Below, in pieces: positions 8,173 through 18,053 of a DNA stretch of 64,000 bases (within the stretch, counting starts at the first letter, position 1; every line of letters starts with the position of its first letter). The notes beneath the pieces were generated by a model. That model was given only the letters and a program-made list of their open reading frames with translations, did not search any database and was not told the origin of the DNA. Position numbers and translations under genes: made by a program. Source of the stretch: Proteocatella sphenisci DSM 23131 (GTDB lineage: Bacteria; Bacillota; Clostridia; Peptostreptococcales; Filifactoraceae); the NCBI RefSeq assembly GCF_000423525.1, contig NZ_AUID01000012.1, positions 1 through 64,000 of the forward strand, given 5' to 3'.

Positions 8173-8967
8173 TTAGATTAGTGGCTCCTTGTTTGGCTTT
8201 CCTGCTTTTCTAGGATAAGCTTTGTCTGTCTTTCCGTTCTTTTTTATTATAACAATTTTATGATTTAGCTCACTGTGAGGTATCTCTATGTCGATAACAT
8301 CTACTATCTCTGATTTTAGGACTTTAAGTGCTTTTTCACTCATTTTTATTTCTTCTTCTACAGCAGGGCCTTTGAGGCATACAAAATATCCTCCAAGCTT
8401 TACATATGGGATGCAGTACTCCAAAAGCGCCGGAAGTGAAGCTACTGCCCTTGAAACCGCCATATCATAGCCTTCTCTGTGGTCTGCCATCCTTGCTCCG
8501 TCTTCTGCTCTTTCGTGAAGGCAAAGTGAATTTTCCAGTTCAAGCGATTCGCATACTTCTTGAAGAAACTTTATCCTCTTGTTGAGCGAATCCAGCAGTG
8601 TAAGCTTTAGATCGCTCCTGTAAATCTTCATTGGAAGTGAAGGAAATCCTGCGCCTGTTCCTACGTCTATTATCCTTGCTCCCTCTGGAAGCTCCACTTT
8701 CTTTTTTGCAGTTTCTATGGCTTTGAATATAGAAAGTGAATCCAGAAAGTGCTTTATATATACTTCTTTTTCATCTGTTATAGAAGTCAGATTGGTATGG
8801 GCATTATATTCAAGGAGTTTGTCCTTGTATAGTTTGAAATCCATACAGAGTTCCCTTGCTACCTTATCGTTTTCTCTTGCAAGAAGTCCCATCTTCTCAA
8901 GTCCGCTTACTAGTATCTCGTCAAGCACGTCCTGATCATATCTTATTATTTCCTTAGCCTCTTTCAT
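8173..8967 (-). CDS. rsmG: 16S rRNA (guanine-527 N7)-methyltransferase RsmG
   Basis: RsmG (GidB) methylates G527 of 16S rRNA using S-adenosylmethionine. The 264-residue sequence shows the N-terminal YNAHTNLTSITDEKEVYIKHFLDSL block, the SAM site IDVGTGAGFPSLPMKI near residue 100, and the SRAVASLPALLEY segment near 160. It is about 25 residues longer than the usual family length because of an extra helical N-terminus; the ATG at 8967 has only a modest GAGG site, so a slightly later start is possible. It follows mnmG and precedes parB, the classical origin-region order. Confidence 0.95.
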   Translation of the reverse strand: MKEAKEIIRYDQDVLDEILVSGLEKMGLLARENDKVARELCMDFKLYKDKLLEYNAHTNLTSITDEKEVYIKHFLDSLSIFKAIETAKKKVELPEGARIIDVGTGAGFPSLPMKIYRSDLKLTLLDSLNKRIKFLQEVCESLELENSLCLHERAEDGARMADHREGYDMAVSRAVASLPALLEYCIPYVKLGGYFVCLKGPAVEEEIKMSEKALKVLKSEIVDVIDIEIPHSELNHKIVIIKKNGKTDKAYPRKAGKPNKEPLI

Positions 8968-8994
8968 TACTGCCTCGCTTTCTCTAATCAGATA

Positions 8995-10905
8995 TTAATT
9001 CTGTGGATGATAACTGTCCATGGTGGGTTCGTGTTTTCTATTATATGCCTGAAGATATACAAGAAGCACTGATATATCTGCTGGCGAAACGCCTGATATC
9101 CTGCTGGCCTGCCCAATATTGAGTGGTTTTATGGCTTCAAGCTTCTGTTTGGCTTCTAATCTTAGTCCATCTATAGCCTTAAAGTCCAGGTCTTTTGGAA
9201 TCATTCTTTTTTCAAGTTTTCTGTATGATTCCACCTGCTGTACCTGTTTTTTGATGTATCCATCATATTTGAGCTGAATTTCACACTGCTCAGTCACCTG
9301 CCAGTTGAGGTTTCCGCCATACTTGCCCAGTTTTTTGAGTATCTCATAGTTTATTTCCGGCCTTTTTATAAAGTCTGCCAGAGCAATAGTGTTGTTTAAA
9401 GGAGAAGCTCCCATTTCTTCGAGCAGTTTTTTCGCTTCCGAAGGTTTAATCTTTTCTTCTGAGAGTCTTGCCATTTCTTTTTCTATTTCAAATTTCTTCT
9501 CAAGGAACCTTGAATATCTTTCATCATCTACAAGGCCTATTTCACGCCCTGTCTGAGTGAGTCTAAGGTCTGCGTTGTCTTGTCTTAGAAGCAGTCTGTA
9601 TTCTGATCTTGAAGTCATCATGCGGTATGGCTCATTGGTGCCTTTTGTAACCAGGTCATCTATGAGAACCCCTATATAGGCTGTAGCTCTGTCAAATATA
9701 ACAGGTTCTTTGCCGTCTAATTTTCTTACTGCGTTTATTCCTGCCATAAGTCCCTGAGCCGCGGCTTCTTCATAGCCACTGGTTCCATTGAATTGTCCTG
9801 CGCTGAACAGATTTTCTACTGACATAACCTCTAAAGAAGGCAGGAGGTGGAGCGGATCTATACAGTCATATTCTATGGCATATGCAGGTCTCATGAGTTT
9901 TACATTTTCAAATCCCGTTACGCTGTGATATATTTCAAGTTGTATCTCATAAGGAAGAGAAGTTGAAAAGCCTTGTATATAGTATTCTTTTGTATCTCTA
10001 CCTTCTGGTTCAACAAAAAACTGGTGACTCTTTTTTTCTGAAAATCTCACAACCTTATCCTCTATCGAAGGGCAGTATCTCGGACCCGTACTCTCAATCA
10101 TCCCCCCATAAACGGCTGAACGACTGAGGTTTTCTCTTATAATATCGTGTGTTCTTGGAGTAGTCCTTGTAAGATAACAAGGAACCTGATCCATGTCTTC
10201 TACCTTTTCCGTCATAAAGGAAAATGGCACTATATTGTCGTCTCCATTTTGCACTTCCATCTTGCTAAAATCTATGGAATCTCCATGCACCCTTGCCGGA
10301 GTACCCGTCTTAAACTTTCTAAGAGGAAGTCCAAGCTCAATAAGACTGTCGCTCAGATAAGGCGCATTAGGCTGGCCTATAGGACCTGATGGGAAATTCA
10401 CTTCTCCCATGTATATCCTTCCGTTAAGAAATACCCCAGTGCAAAGTATTACTGCATCGGCATGGTATTGACAGAATTGTTTTGTCCTTACTCCCTTTAT
10501 CTTCATGTTCTCATGAATAAGTGCAACTGCTTCATCCATTACAAGATCAAGGTTTGGAGTGTTTTCCATTACCTTTTTCATCTCTACATGGTATCTTATC
10601 TTATCGGCCTGGGCTCTCACGGACTGAACTGCCGGTCCTTTTGAGGCATTGAGGGTTCTTGACTGTATGAATGTCCTGTCTATATTCTTACCCATTTCTC
10701 CGCCAAGTGCATCAACTTCTCTTACCAATTGACTTTTCCCTGTTCCACCAATTGCCGGATTGCATGGCATATGCGCTATAGTATCCAGCGACAGCGTTAT
10801 CATAAGTGTTTTTTTACCCAGCCTTGCGCTCGCAAGTGCCGCCTCGCAGCCTGCATGTCCTGCTCCAATAATTATAATGTCATATTTTTCTGCATCAAAA
10901 TACAT
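8995..10905 (-). CDS. mnmG: tRNA uridine-5-carboxymethylaminomethyl modification enzyme MnmG (GidA)
   Basis: MnmG works with MnmE to install the carboxymethylaminomethyl group at wobble U34 of certain tRNAs, using FAD, NADH and methylene-THF. The 636-residue length is typical. It has the N-terminal FAD motif [20 protein letters not shown], the [13 protein letters not shown] signature near residue 48, the cysteine-containing [11 protein letters not shown] region near 280, a second GxGxxG-like [17 protein letters not shown] near 375, and a helical C-terminal domain containing [21 protein letters not shown] site precedes the ATG. It lies directly downstream of mnmE, its functional partner. Confidence 0.98.
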   Translation of the reverse strand: MYFDAEKYDIIIIGAGHAGCEAALASARLGKKTLMITLSLDTIAHMPCNPAIGGTGKSQLVREVDALGGEMGKNIDRTFIQSRTLNASKGPAVQSVRAQADKIRYHVEMKKVMENTPNLDLVMDEAVALIHENMKIKGVRTKQFCQYHADAVILCTGVFLNGRIYMGEVNFPSGPIGQPNAPYLSDSLIELGLPLRKFKTGTPARVHGDSIDFSKMEVQNGDDNIVPFSFMTEKVEDMDQVPCYLTRTTPRTHDIIRENLSRSAVYGGMIESTGPRYCPSIEDKVVRFSEKKSHQFFVEPEGRDTKEYYIQGFSTSLPYEIQLEIYHSVTGFENVKLMRPAYAIEYDCIDPLHLLPSLEVMSVENLFSAGQFNGTSGYEEAAAQGLMAGINAVRKLDGKEPVIFDRATAYIGVLIDDLVTKGTNEPYRMMTSRSEYRLLLRQDNADLRLTQTGREIGLVDDERYSRFLEKKFEIEKEMARLSEEKIKPSEAKKLLEEMGASPLNNTIALADFIKRPEINYEILKKLGKYGGNLNWQVTEQCEIQLKYDGYIKKQVQQVESYRKLEKRMIPKDLDFKAIDGLRLEAKQKLEAIKPLNIGQASRISGVSPADISVLLVYLQAYNRKHEPTMDSYHPQN

Positions 10906-10940
10906 TTTTCCTCCAAAATCCTGTCTCTATTAAATCATCA

Positions 10941-12335
10941 TTATTTTCCTATACAAAAATTCGCGAATATATTATCCAGGAGTGTCTCCGATGTGGTATC
11001 CCCTGTTATTTCTCCAAGATAATCCCAGATATTTTTAAAATCCGTCTCTATAATATCGAGTGGAAGCTCCACAGCAAGTGATTCAAGGGCGTCTTCACAT
11101 GCTTTTGCCGCTCTTTCAAGGGCATTTTTGTGTCTGACATTGTTTATCATGTAATCGTTGTCAGTTGAGAGTCCTTCACCCTCTACCATATGTTTTATCA
11201 TGGTCTTGAGCTCATCTATTCCCTGATTGTTTATTACAGAGGCATGTATGATGTGGTCTGTGTCGATGTGCTTCCTTACAATTTCTTCGTCCATCCTGCT
11301 CTCAAGGTCTTGTTTGTTTATTATGACAATCAGCTTTTTATCTTTTGAAATATCTATAATATCCAGATCCTCTGAATCGAGTTCTCTTGAACGGTCAAGC
11401 ATAAGAATTACAAGATCTGCCTCTTCTATCGATTCTTTAGAGCGCTCTACTCCAATTTTTTCCACGACATCTTCTGTCGATCTTATCCCCGCAGTATCCA
11501 CAAGTCTTATCGGTATCCCGTCAAGTGTAAGGTATTCTTCTATTATATCTCTTGTAGTCCCTGCTATCTCAGTAACTATAGCCCTGTTTTCCATCAGTAT
11601 TCCATTAAGAAGTGAAGATTTTCCTACGTTTGGCTTTCCTATTATTACTGTTCTTAGGCCGTCTCTGTATATCTTTCCAGCCTCAAAGCTGTTCACCATC
11701 TTTTTTATGTCCAGAAGATGCTTCGTCGTACTTTCTATAAGCTCGGCGTAAGTCACATCCGGCTCGTCTTCTTCAGGGAAGTCTACCGCTACAGTTATCC
11801 TCGCAAGGTCTGCAGTAACTGCATGCCTTATATCAGCAAGTTTTCCGGAGAGTTTTCCTTCAAGCTGTTTTTGCGAAAGCTCATGGCTCTTTCCAGTCTT
11901 TGCAGTTATTATATCCATGACCGCTTCTGCCTGGGAAAGGTCTATCCTGCCACTTAAAAAAGCTCTCTTGGTGTATTCCCCCCGCTCGGCAAGCCTTGCT
12001 CCGTTTTTGAGCACAAGCTCCAAAGTCTTTCTGAGGCTGAGGTATCCTCCATGGCAGTTTATCTCCACTACATCTTCTCTTGTGTACGTGTGGGGAGCTT
12101 TCATATATACACACAGCACCTCGTCCACAGTATGTCTGTCTAAGTCGCCTGTCTTTTCAACAATGTGGCCAAGCACCATGTATCTTACCTTGTCTTCAAG
12201 TTTTGTGCCTTCTCTGGCAGGTTCAAAGATACGGTTAACACATTCAAGTGCATCTTTTCCGCTGACCCTTATTATGCCTACTCCGGCTTCTCCCGGGGCA
12301 GTTACTATGGCCGCAATCGTATCATCTATATACAT
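10941..12335 (-). CDS. mnmE: tRNA modification GTPase MnmE (TrmE)
   Basis: MnmE is the GTPase partner of MnmG in wobble-uridine modification. The 464-residue protein has the N-terminal folate-binding domain (DTIAAIVTAPGEAGVGIIRVSG), a helical domain, an inserted G domain with GKPNVGKSSLLNG near 227, the GTTRD switch, DTAG, and NKQD specificity motif, and the family-defining C-terminal CIGK. I use the ATG at 12335, which has AGGAG 7 nucleotides upstream, rather than an in-frame start 18 bases earlier. It is followed closely by mnmG; the genes usually upstream at the origin (jag, yidC, rnpA, rpmH) are absent. Confidence 0.98.
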   Translation of the reverse strand: MYIDDTIAAIVTAPGEAGVGIIRVSGKDALECVNRIFEPAREGTKLEDKVRYMVLGHIVEKTGDLDRHTVDEVLCVYMKAPHTYTREDVVEINCHGGYLSLRKTLELVLKNGARLAERGEYTKRAFLSGRIDLSQAEAVMDIITAKTGKSHELSQKQLEGKLSGKLADIRHAVTADLARITVAVDFPEEDEPDVTYAELIESTTKHLLDIKKMVNSFEAGKIYRDGLRTVIIGKPNVGKSSLLNGILMENRAIVTEIAGTTRDIIEEYLTLDGIPIRLVDTAGIRSTEDVVEKIGVERSKESIEEADLVILMLDRSRELDSEDLDIIDISKDKKLIVIINKQDLESRMDEEIVRKHIDTDHIIHASVINNQGIDELKTMIKHMVEGEGLSTDNDYMINNVRHKNALERAAKACEDALESLAVELPLDIIETDFKNIWDYLGEITGDTTSETLLDNIFANFCIGK

Positions 12336-12368
12336 TTTAATTCTCCTGTTCATTCATAAACTTGTCTG

Positions 12369-12950
12369 TTAAAGTCCCAGATCGTCTGATATATCCTGCA
12401 TTGCCTTAAGAGATATGTCTGCAAACTCGTCAAAGGAAATTCCTGTTTTCACTATCGCCTTCATGGCTTCTCTGTTAGCGCCCGCAGCAAATCTGGTCTC
12501 TTTCATTCTTTTTATTATAGATTTAAGCTTTACGCTGCCTACCTTCTTGTCCGGATATACAAGCGCTATGGCGTTTATAAATCCAGTTATCGGATCTCCT
12601 GCATACATGGCAATCTCAAATTTAGTTTCCGGCTTCTTTCCGTTTTTGGGATTATGGGCAAGTATAGCATTATACATCTCTTCATTTCCAAAATTATGGT
12701 CTTTTAGTATTTCAATGCTCTTTGGTCCATGAGTGGACATGTCATTTTTCCAATCACAGTGGTCCTCATCAAGGTCATGAAGAAGCCCTGCCATGGCCCA
12801 CATCTGCTCGTCTCCAGGAGAAAGTCTTGAAGCAAGAGCTCTCATTACCGCTTCTGTAGCAAGTGAATGTATTTTTATGTGTGGAGTAGAAACATATCCC
12901 TCAAGTAACTCTATAGCTTTTTCTCTGTCCATATTTACGTTATTATCCAT
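12369..12950 (-). CDS. HD-domain (HDIG-type) hydrolase
   Basis: This roughly 193-residue cytosolic protein is an HD-superfamily phosphohydrolase. The metal site is visible as an N-terminal histidine (HSLATEAVM near residue 29), the HD pair in GLLHDLDEDH near 60, a histidine in NAILAHNPKNG near 98 and a later aspartate in AGDPITG near 117. Substrate is unknown; relatives are often annotated as HDIG or hydrolases of nucleotides. A GGAG site serves either the ATG at 12950 or a TTG two codons upstream at 12956. It is the first gene of the long minus-strand block and lies 34 bases ahead of mnmE. Confidence 0.82.
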   Translation of the reverse strand: MDNNVNMDREKAIELLEGYVSTPHIKIHSLATEAVMRALASRLSPGDEQMWAMAGLLHDLDEDHCDWKNDMSTHGPKSIEILKDHNFGNEEMYNAILAHNPKNGKKPETKFEIAMYAGDPITGFINAIALVYPDKKVGSVKLKSIIKRMKETRFAAGANREAMKAIVKTGISFDEFADISLKAMQDISDDLGL

Positions 12951-12989
12951 ATCCAATATTCTCCTTTTATATTAAAATTTCATGTTTTT

Positions 12990-13080
12990 CGTAATATTAT
13001 ATCGTTACCTTTCATTATATCATCTTTAATGTCTAATTTCTATATCTGCACATTCTCTCATGGCAATTTTCTGATATAAT
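12990..13080. promoter_or_regulatory. Divergent promoter region
   Basis: This AT-rich gap drives genes both ways. On the plus strand an extended -10 (TGATATAAT, 13072-13080) lies about 47 bases before the peptidase ATG. On the minus strand a TATAAT (13001-12996) sits about 46 bases before the HD gene. Neither has a good -35, so both are tentative. Confidence 0.4.
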
Positions 13081-13126
13081 ATATCTATATAGGATCTTTA
13101 AATTTTTTATATCATTGGAGAATAAT

Positions 13127-13780
13127 ATGCAAATCGAAATAAAAGGCAAAGAAGTAGTATTTAATATTGAATACTCCAAAAGAAAAAAGATGAGTCTGGA
13201 CGTCACGCCAGAGGGATATGTGACCGTAAAAGCTCCTCCAAAAACTGACGAAGCTGAAATAATTGAATTCGTGAAATCTAATTCAAAAGAAATCCTCAGT
13301 GTTCTTGAAAAACTGGAAAACAGAAGATATATAACAAGGGAAAAAAGTTATGTCAGCGAAGAAACCTTCCTCTATCTTGGATATGCCCGCAGCCTTTCGC
13401 AACTGCTGGATCAAATCCCTGATTCTGATGAAAAATCCCAGGAAATGGTAAAAAAATTCTATTTATCAAAAACAGGCGAGATAGTCAAAAAAAGAGTTAA
13501 GCACTTTGAAGGCATAATAGGGGTCAAGGCAAAGAGTGTATCCATTGTTGATTCACCATCCACCTGGGGCACCTGCAATTCGCTTCGGGAGCTGACATTC
13601 AACTACAGGCTTTCAATGGCATCTGAATCTGTAATAGATTATGTAGTCATCCATGAGCTGTGCCATATGCACCACCTCAATCACGACCGATCTTTCTGGC
13701 GGAAGGTTGGCTCATATGACCCTTCTTACAGGGAGCATCAGGAATATCTGGCAAGATTTGGACCTTTCATGAGCATATAG
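13127..13780 (+). CDS. YgjP/SprT-like metal-dependent peptidase (DUF45)
   Basis: This 217-residue protein is a zincin-type metallopeptidase of the YgjP (DUF45, M48-like) family. The N-terminus has the typical RKKMSLDVTPEGYVTVKAPP strand region, and the C-terminal half carries DSPSTWGTCN-type residues near 145 followed by the zinc motif HELCHMHHLNHDRSFW near 190. Substrates in bacteria are unclear; in some genomes it accompanies type I restriction genes, but none are here. I use the ATG at 13127, since GGAG lies 6 nucleotides upstream; a TTG at 13115 would overlap that site. Confidence 0.88.
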   Translation: MQIEIKGKEVVFNIEYSKRKKMSLDVTPEGYVTVKAPPKTDEAEIIEFVKSNSKEILSVLEKLENRRYITREKSYVSEETFLYLGYARSLSQLLDQIPDSDEKSQEMVKKFYLSKTGEIVKKRVKHFEGIIGVKAKSVSIVDSPSTWGTCNSLRELTFNYRLSMASESVIDYVVIHELCHMHHLNHDRSFWRKVGSYDPSYREHQEYLARFGPFMSI

Positions 13781-13833
13781 CGGCAGACAATGCTATATTA
13801 CTTTCAGCCAATGGCTTGGACCAACTCATGCAA

Positions 13834-13864
13834 AAAGCCCATCCATATGGATGGGCTTTCTTTA
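13834..13864. terminator. Bidirectional terminator
   Basis: A perfect 13-base inverted repeat (13834-13859, core GCCCATCCATATGGATGGGC) flanked by A-run and T-run lies between the convergent peptidase gene and the efflux permease gene, and can end transcription from both sides. Confidence 0.8.
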
Positions 13865-13881
13865 TTTTTCATACCTCATAA

Positions 13882-15093
13882 TTATTCATATCTCAGGGCT
13901 TCTATCGGATTCAATTTTGCAGCCTTGTTGGCCGGGTAGAGTCCGAAGAAAATACCGACCATTGCTGAAAAGATAAGGGCGGTAATTACCGCATTTGGAT
14001 TTACCACAAGCTCTATATCGGCGAGCTTTGCCCCCGCCATCCCAAGCAGTATCCCGAGCACAAGTCCGATGATTCCTCCGATAACTGAAAGTATAACGGC
14101 TTCAATAAGAAATTGAAGCAAGATGTCTCTTCTTTTTGCACCGAGCGCCTTTCGAATTCCTATTTCTCTGGTTCTTTCTGTTACAGATACCAGCATTATA
14201 TTCATTATACCTATACCGCCTACCACCAGCGATATTCCTGCAATGGCTCCTACTGCTACCGATATGGTCTGAAGCGTCTTATCGAGTTCGTCCTGCTGAA
14301 GCTGGGTGGATTCAAAGACATAGAAACCTCTCTGACGATCCTTTACCTTTGCCAGATAATTTGTTATGGTGTTGCCCATTATCCTCTGGTCGAGTCCCTC
14401 TCCTGTGTAGAAATCCAGAATCGGCATATCCTTAAGCCTCGATGAAAACAGGGTATATGGGATATAAGCTTTCAGATTGTTGGACATGCCCACCGAAGCG
14501 AATATGGAATCCGACTTTGCGGTGACTCCTATTATGGTCATCACAAGTGTCTTTTCGTCTATATCCAGGGTCAGCGATTCACCAAGCACATCTGTCCTTC
14601 CAAAAAGCTTTAATGCGCCCTCCTCATCGATTACGATCCGGTTTCTCCTCGAATCCGTGTCCTGGCCTGATATCATACGTCCATGGAGCATCTCGATGTT
14701 CTGGTATACATCATAATCCTGATCTACCCCTTCCATTATTATGGTACTTTCGACTCTTCCGACCCTTACCTCACTGCTACCAGAAACAGACGGCACTATA
14801 TAGGCTATGGAGTCTTTGAACTTCTCCTTCAAATTATCGATATCTTTCATCTGAAATAAGTCTTCGTATCTGATTTCGTCTTTTGACAGTTCGCTGTCTG
14901 CATATATTATCATACGGTTTTTACCAAAGCTGGAAAACTGGTCCGTAAGCAAAGCTCTTGCGCTGTCTCCTATGGAGGTTATGGATATCACCGAGCTTAT
15001 CCCGATTATTATACCGAGCATAGTAAGAAAGGATCTCATCTTGTTGGCCCTTATGGCTAGAAGTGCAAGTTTTATATTTTCGCCTATAAGCAT
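13882..15093 (-). CDS. MacB-like ABC transporter permease
   Basis: This 403-residue inner-membrane permease belongs to the FtsX/MacB family. One helix at the N-terminus (about 20-45, SFLTMLGIIIGISSVISIT), a large extracytoplasmic domain (about 50-270), then three helices near 280-305, 330-360 and 370-395 give the expected four-helix topology. It would couple ATP hydrolysis by the adjacent ATPase to export of a peptide, antibiotic or lipid-like compound. The ATG at 15093 follows the ATPase stop by one base and has GGGAG 9 nucleotides upstream. The three genes adaptor-ATPase-permease form one operon. Confidence 0.9.
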   Translation of the reverse strand: MLIGENIKLALLAIRANKMRSFLTMLGIIIGISSVISITSIGDSARALLTDQFSSFGKNRMIIYADSELSKDEIRYEDLFQMKDIDNLKEKFKDSIAYIVPSVSGSSEVRVGRVESTIIMEGVDQDYDVYQNIEMLHGRMISGQDTDSRRNRIVIDEEGALKLFGRTDVLGESLTLDIDEKTLVMTIIGVTAKSDSIFASVGMSNNLKAYIPYTLFSSRLKDMPILDFYTGEGLDQRIMGNTITNYLAKVKDRQRGFYVFESTQLQQDELDKTLQTISVAVGAIAGISLVVGGIGIMNIMLVSVTERTREIGIRKALGAKRRDILLQFLIEAVILSVIGGIIGLVLGILLGMAGAKLADIELVVNPNAVITALIFSAMVGIFFGLYPANKAAKLNPIEALRYE

Positions 15094-15094
15094 A

Positions 15095-15793
15095 TTAAGC
15101 ATCTCCCTTCAAAGCATCGTCTCTGAGGACGTCAGATATTACTCTGCCATCCCTGAAGGTAATTGTCCTGTTCGCATAGTCTGCTATGTCATGTTCATGG
15201 GTTACAATTATGACGGTTCGGCCTTCTGAGTTAAGTGCCTTCATTATCTCCATTATTTCCAGCGACGATTTGGAATCGAGATTTCCCGTGGGTTCATCGG
15301 CGAGAATTATATCCGGGTCATTTGCAAGCGCCCTTGCTATCGCCACTCTCTGCCTCTGCCCGCCAGAAAGTTCGCTGGGCATGTGTTTTGCCCTGTCCCC
15401 GAGATTCAGGCTGCCCAGAATTTCCATAGCCTTTTTGGTCCTTTGCGTCGCATCTTTTTTTGCATATATCATGGGAAGTTCGACATTTTTAAGGGCACTG
15501 GTTCTGGGTATGAGATTAAACGACTGAAATACAAAGCCTATCTTCTTGTTTCTTATCTCTGCCAGTTCATTCTCAGTCTTATCCCTGATATCTATTCCAT
15601 CGAGAAGATAAGTCCCGCAGTCCGGCCTGTCCAGGCAGCCCAGGATGTTCATAAGAGTGGATTTCCCCGAACCCGAGGCCCCCATTATGGCAATAAATTC
15701 ACCCTTTTCAATCTTAAGATTTACTTGGTCGAGCGCCTTTACCGTAGAATCTCCCATGATGTAGTCCCTGCATATATCTATCAGCTCTATCAT
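15095..15793 (-). CDS. MacB-like ABC transporter ATPase
   Basis: This 232-residue protein is an ABC ATPase of the LolD/MacB/FtsE class. It has Walker A GASGSGKSTLMNILG near residue 35, the ELSGGQRQRVAIARAL signature near 140, Walker B ILADEPTGNLDS near 163, and the H-loop VTHEHD. It energises the neighbouring FtsX-type permease. A GGAG site lies 5 nucleotides before the ATG at 15793. The gene sits between the adaptor and permease genes, gaps being a few bases only. Confidence 0.95.
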   Translation of the reverse strand: MIELIDICRDYIMGDSTVKALDQVNLKIEKGEFIAIMGASGSGKSTLMNILGCLDRPDCGTYLLDGIDIRDKTENELAEIRNKKIGFVFQSFNLIPRTSALKNVELPMIYAKKDATQRTKKAMEILGSLNLGDRAKHMPSELSGGQRQRVAIARALANDPDIILADEPTGNLDSKSSLEIMEIMKALNSEGRTVIIVTHEHDIADYANRTITFRDGRVISDVLRDDALKGDA

Positions 15794-15802
15794 ATTGTCT
15801 CC

Positions 15803-17110
15803 TTATTGGTTTTCCTGTCTTACAACGGCTGGTGGTCCCTGGAGGACAGCTTCATTATCCAGATTCTCCTCATTTGCCAAAGCAACCAGAGTTCCGTCTT
15901 TCATAGAAAGGTCGGGGCTTAAAACCAGCCTTTCATTTTCCTTTATATCTCCAGAAACAAGTTCAATGTAAAAATCTCCCTCCAGGCCTGGTTTTACGTC
16001 GATTAGTCTAAGCATATTATTCTCATCTACCTTTATGACCCTGTAGCCACCTGCTCCATCTTCCAGGATTGAGTCCACGGGAACTCCCAGTACATTTTTC
16101 CTGCTTTCTACGACTATGAGTGCTCTTGCACTTACACCTGATATGAGTCTGGCTTTCCCCTTAAATATCTTGATTTCTACTGGTATTACCATTTCGCTGC
16201 TTACTGCATCTTTTTTCTCTCCCGAAGGCGAAATCCGCGCGACAAGGCCATCCACCATAAGATCTCCGGTGACATCTGAACTTATCTTCACGCTCTGGCC
16301 TTCTATTATCTGACTTATGTCATATTCGCTCACCTTAACATCCATTTTCAGATTAGCTATATCCTCTATTATAAACATGGGTTCACGGTTGAGCGTATCA
16401 CCTGCAAATTTCCCAAGAGACACATTGACCCTCGTTACGGTGCCGTCTATGGGACTCTTTATCTCGATATCATCAAGGCTGCTTAGCTGCTTTTGATAAG
16501 TCGCTCTTTGAACTTCGATTGATTTGCTCTGCGCCGCCGTAGCCACCACTTTGCCGCCAGAAACCTTGAAGCTATCTACCATTATCTGGGCGCTCTTATA
16601 GATTTTCTCAGCCTGAATCACTTCTTCTTGAGATGCCGAACCTGCTTCAAAAAGGGCCTTGGTATTTTCAAGGCTGCGACTCAGATTCTCAAGATTGAGA
16701 ACTGCATCGTTGTATGATTCCTGAGATTTTTTCAGAGTCTCTGAAAGATTAAGACTTGCAAGCTCCAGCTGTTTTTTTGATATGGTCAGCTCCTGCATGA
16801 TTGACTTTGAATCAAGTACTGCTAGTATCTGATTACGCTTTACATAGTCCCCCTCTTTTACTCTTATCTCCTTGATCTCCAGATTGTAAATCGAGTTCAC
16901 TTCGGCGCTCTGGGACGGGACTATGTTTCCATTTACCGAAATCGTCTGCTCAATATCGAGTTTCTTGGAAAGATCTACAGGTACGGTCATCTGGGGCACC
17001 GGTGTACTGTAAAGCTGACGGTATATGCCGTAACCTCCCAGAGAAACCAGTATTACTACAAGAAATATAACTTTCTTTTTATTTTTTCTATAAATTTCTG
17101 ACACCTTCAT
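15803..17110 (-). CDS. HlyD/MacA-family efflux adaptor
   Basis: This 435-residue protein is anchored by one N-terminal helix (about 12-32, KVIFLVVILVSLGGYGIY) and otherwise extracytoplasmic. It shows the lipoyl/hybrid motif half VKEGDYVKRNQILAVLD near 90, a long coiled-coil hairpin around 105-200, the second half SPIDGTVTRVNVSLGKFAGD near 220, and a beta-barrel C-terminus. In Gram-positive bacteria such adaptors work with MacB-type permeases without an outer-membrane channel. Start is ATG at 17110 with GGAGG 8 nucleotides upstream. It is the first gene of the efflux operon. Confidence 0.92.
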   Translation of the reverse strand: MKVSEIYRKNKKKVIFLVVILVSLGGYGIYRQLYSTPVPQMTVPVDLSKKLDIEQTISVNGNIVPSQSAEVNSIYNLEIKEIRVKEGDYVKRNQILAVLDSKSIMQELTISKKQLELASLNLSETLKKSQESYNDAVLNLENLSRSLENTKALFEAGSASQEEVIQAEKIYKSAQIMVDSFKVSGGKVVATAAQSKSIEVQRATYQKQLSSLDDIEIKSPIDGTVTRVNVSLGKFAGDTLNREPMFIIEDIANLKMDVKVSEYDISQIIEGQSVKISSDVTGDLMVDGLVARISPSGEKKDAVSSEMVIPVEIKIFKGKARLISGVSARALIVVESRKNVLGVPVDSILEDGAGGYRVIKVDENNMLRLIDVKPGLEGDFYIELVSGDIKENERLVLSPDLSMKDGTLVALANEENLDNEAVLQGPPAVVRQENQ

Positions 17111-17276
17111 AATTACATCCTCCAATTTCTCATATATTTAACCTCTATATTATAGCTACCCTTTAGGATGGCCATATAAATCTTGGATTTACCTATCGTG
17201 AAACATATTTCAGAGATCTTAAGGCTGTTTCTGACTGAATAGTGCTTTGTCCATGATTTTTTATTTATAATTGTAG

Positions 17277-17305
17277 TTGACAAGCGTACATAAATTTGGT
17301 AAAGT
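17277..17305 (+). promoter_or_regulatory. Predicted promoter of acetate transporter gene
   Basis: TTGACA (17277-17282), a 17-base spacer and TAAAGT (17300-17305) precede the transporter gene by about 55 bases. The -35 is perfect and the -10 moderate (four of six). Confidence 0.55.
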
Positions 17306-17359
17306 TTTGTAGCATGTGTTTTTTGCACTATTACAATTATAATATTATTCGGAGGTATC

Positions 17360-17965
17360 ATGAACGAAAATAAGGTTAAGATAGTTGTAGCTGACCCTTC
17401 GGCTATCGGACTCTTTGGACTTGCAATGGTTACACTTGTTGCGTCCTCTCAAAAACTAGGTCTAACAGATGGGGTATCACTTGTTATCCCGTGGGCAATA
17501 TTTTTAGGAGCTTGTGCTCAGCTTGTAGCTTGCATCAATGACTTCAAGCATAACAACCATTTTGGTGCTACTGCATTTGGAGCTTATGCATTCTTCTGGT
17601 TTTCTATGGCTATGTCATGGATGATTCAAAATGGTGTTTTTGGAGAATCTCTTGCAGCTGCTGCAGATCCAAAGCAGTTAGGATTCGCATTTATCGGATA
17701 TCTGATATTCACTCTTTTCATGACAATCGGAGCAATGGAAACAAATAAGGTACTGTTTTTCATATTCCTGATGATAGACTTTCTTTTCATCGGACTTGCT
17801 TTTTCAACACTTGGAATCGCAGAGCATGCTATGCATAGCCTTGCGGCTTACTCTGAGCTTATTATTTCACTGCTCTCTTTCTACGGATGTGGTGCAAACG
17901 TACTCAACAACCACTTTGGAAAAACTTTCCTTCCAGTTGGAAAACCGTTTGGAATATTTAAATAA
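17360..17965 (+). CDS. GPR1/FUN34/YaaH family acetate-type transporter
   Basis: This 201-residue protein has six predicted membrane helices and the AceTr family order: an N-terminal DPSAIGLFGLAM motif (a variant of NPAPLGL) at about residues 11-22, the IPWAIFLGACAQLVAC helix near 44-60, and the FWFSMAM segment near 80. Relatives (SatP/YaaH) move acetate or succinate, or ammonium in fungi. A GGAGG site lies 4 nucleotides before ATG. The gene is monocistronic, ending at a terminator shared with the thiamine operon. Acetate uptake or release fits an anaerobe, but substrate is inferred. Confidence 0.88.
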   Translation: MNENKVKIVVADPSAIGLFGLAMVTLVASSQKLGLTDGVSLVIPWAIFLGACAQLVACINDFKHNNHFGATAFGAYAFFWFSMAMSWMIQNGVFGESLAAAADPKQLGFAFIGYLIFTLFMTIGAMETNKVLFFIFLMIDFLFIGLAFSTLGIAEHAMHSLAAYSELIISLLSFYGCGANVLNNHFGKTFLPVGKPFGIFK

Positions 17966-17989
17966 AATCGGAATGTTTTAATAAAAATA

Positions 17990-18034
17990 AAAACTCCCTG
18001 TAAATGGCAAAAAAGCCTTCTTCAGGGAGTTTTT
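17990..18034. terminator. Bidirectional terminator
   Basis: Inverted repeat AAAACTCCCTG ... CAGGGAGTTTTT closes the convergent acetate transporter gene and thiamine-precursor ATPase gene. Confidence 0.75.
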
Positions 18035-18053
18035 ATATACTTTTTTTTTCAAA

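Noticed and set aside
17325-17347. Copy of the bai palindrome before the acetate transporter gene
   Set aside because: It shares TTACAATTATAA, but the outer arms differ and the region is very AT-rich, so chance similarity is likely.
17113-17361. 82-residue minus-strand frame before the efflux adaptor gene
   Set aside because: Lies across the divergent promoter region, no good start site, no recognisable domain.
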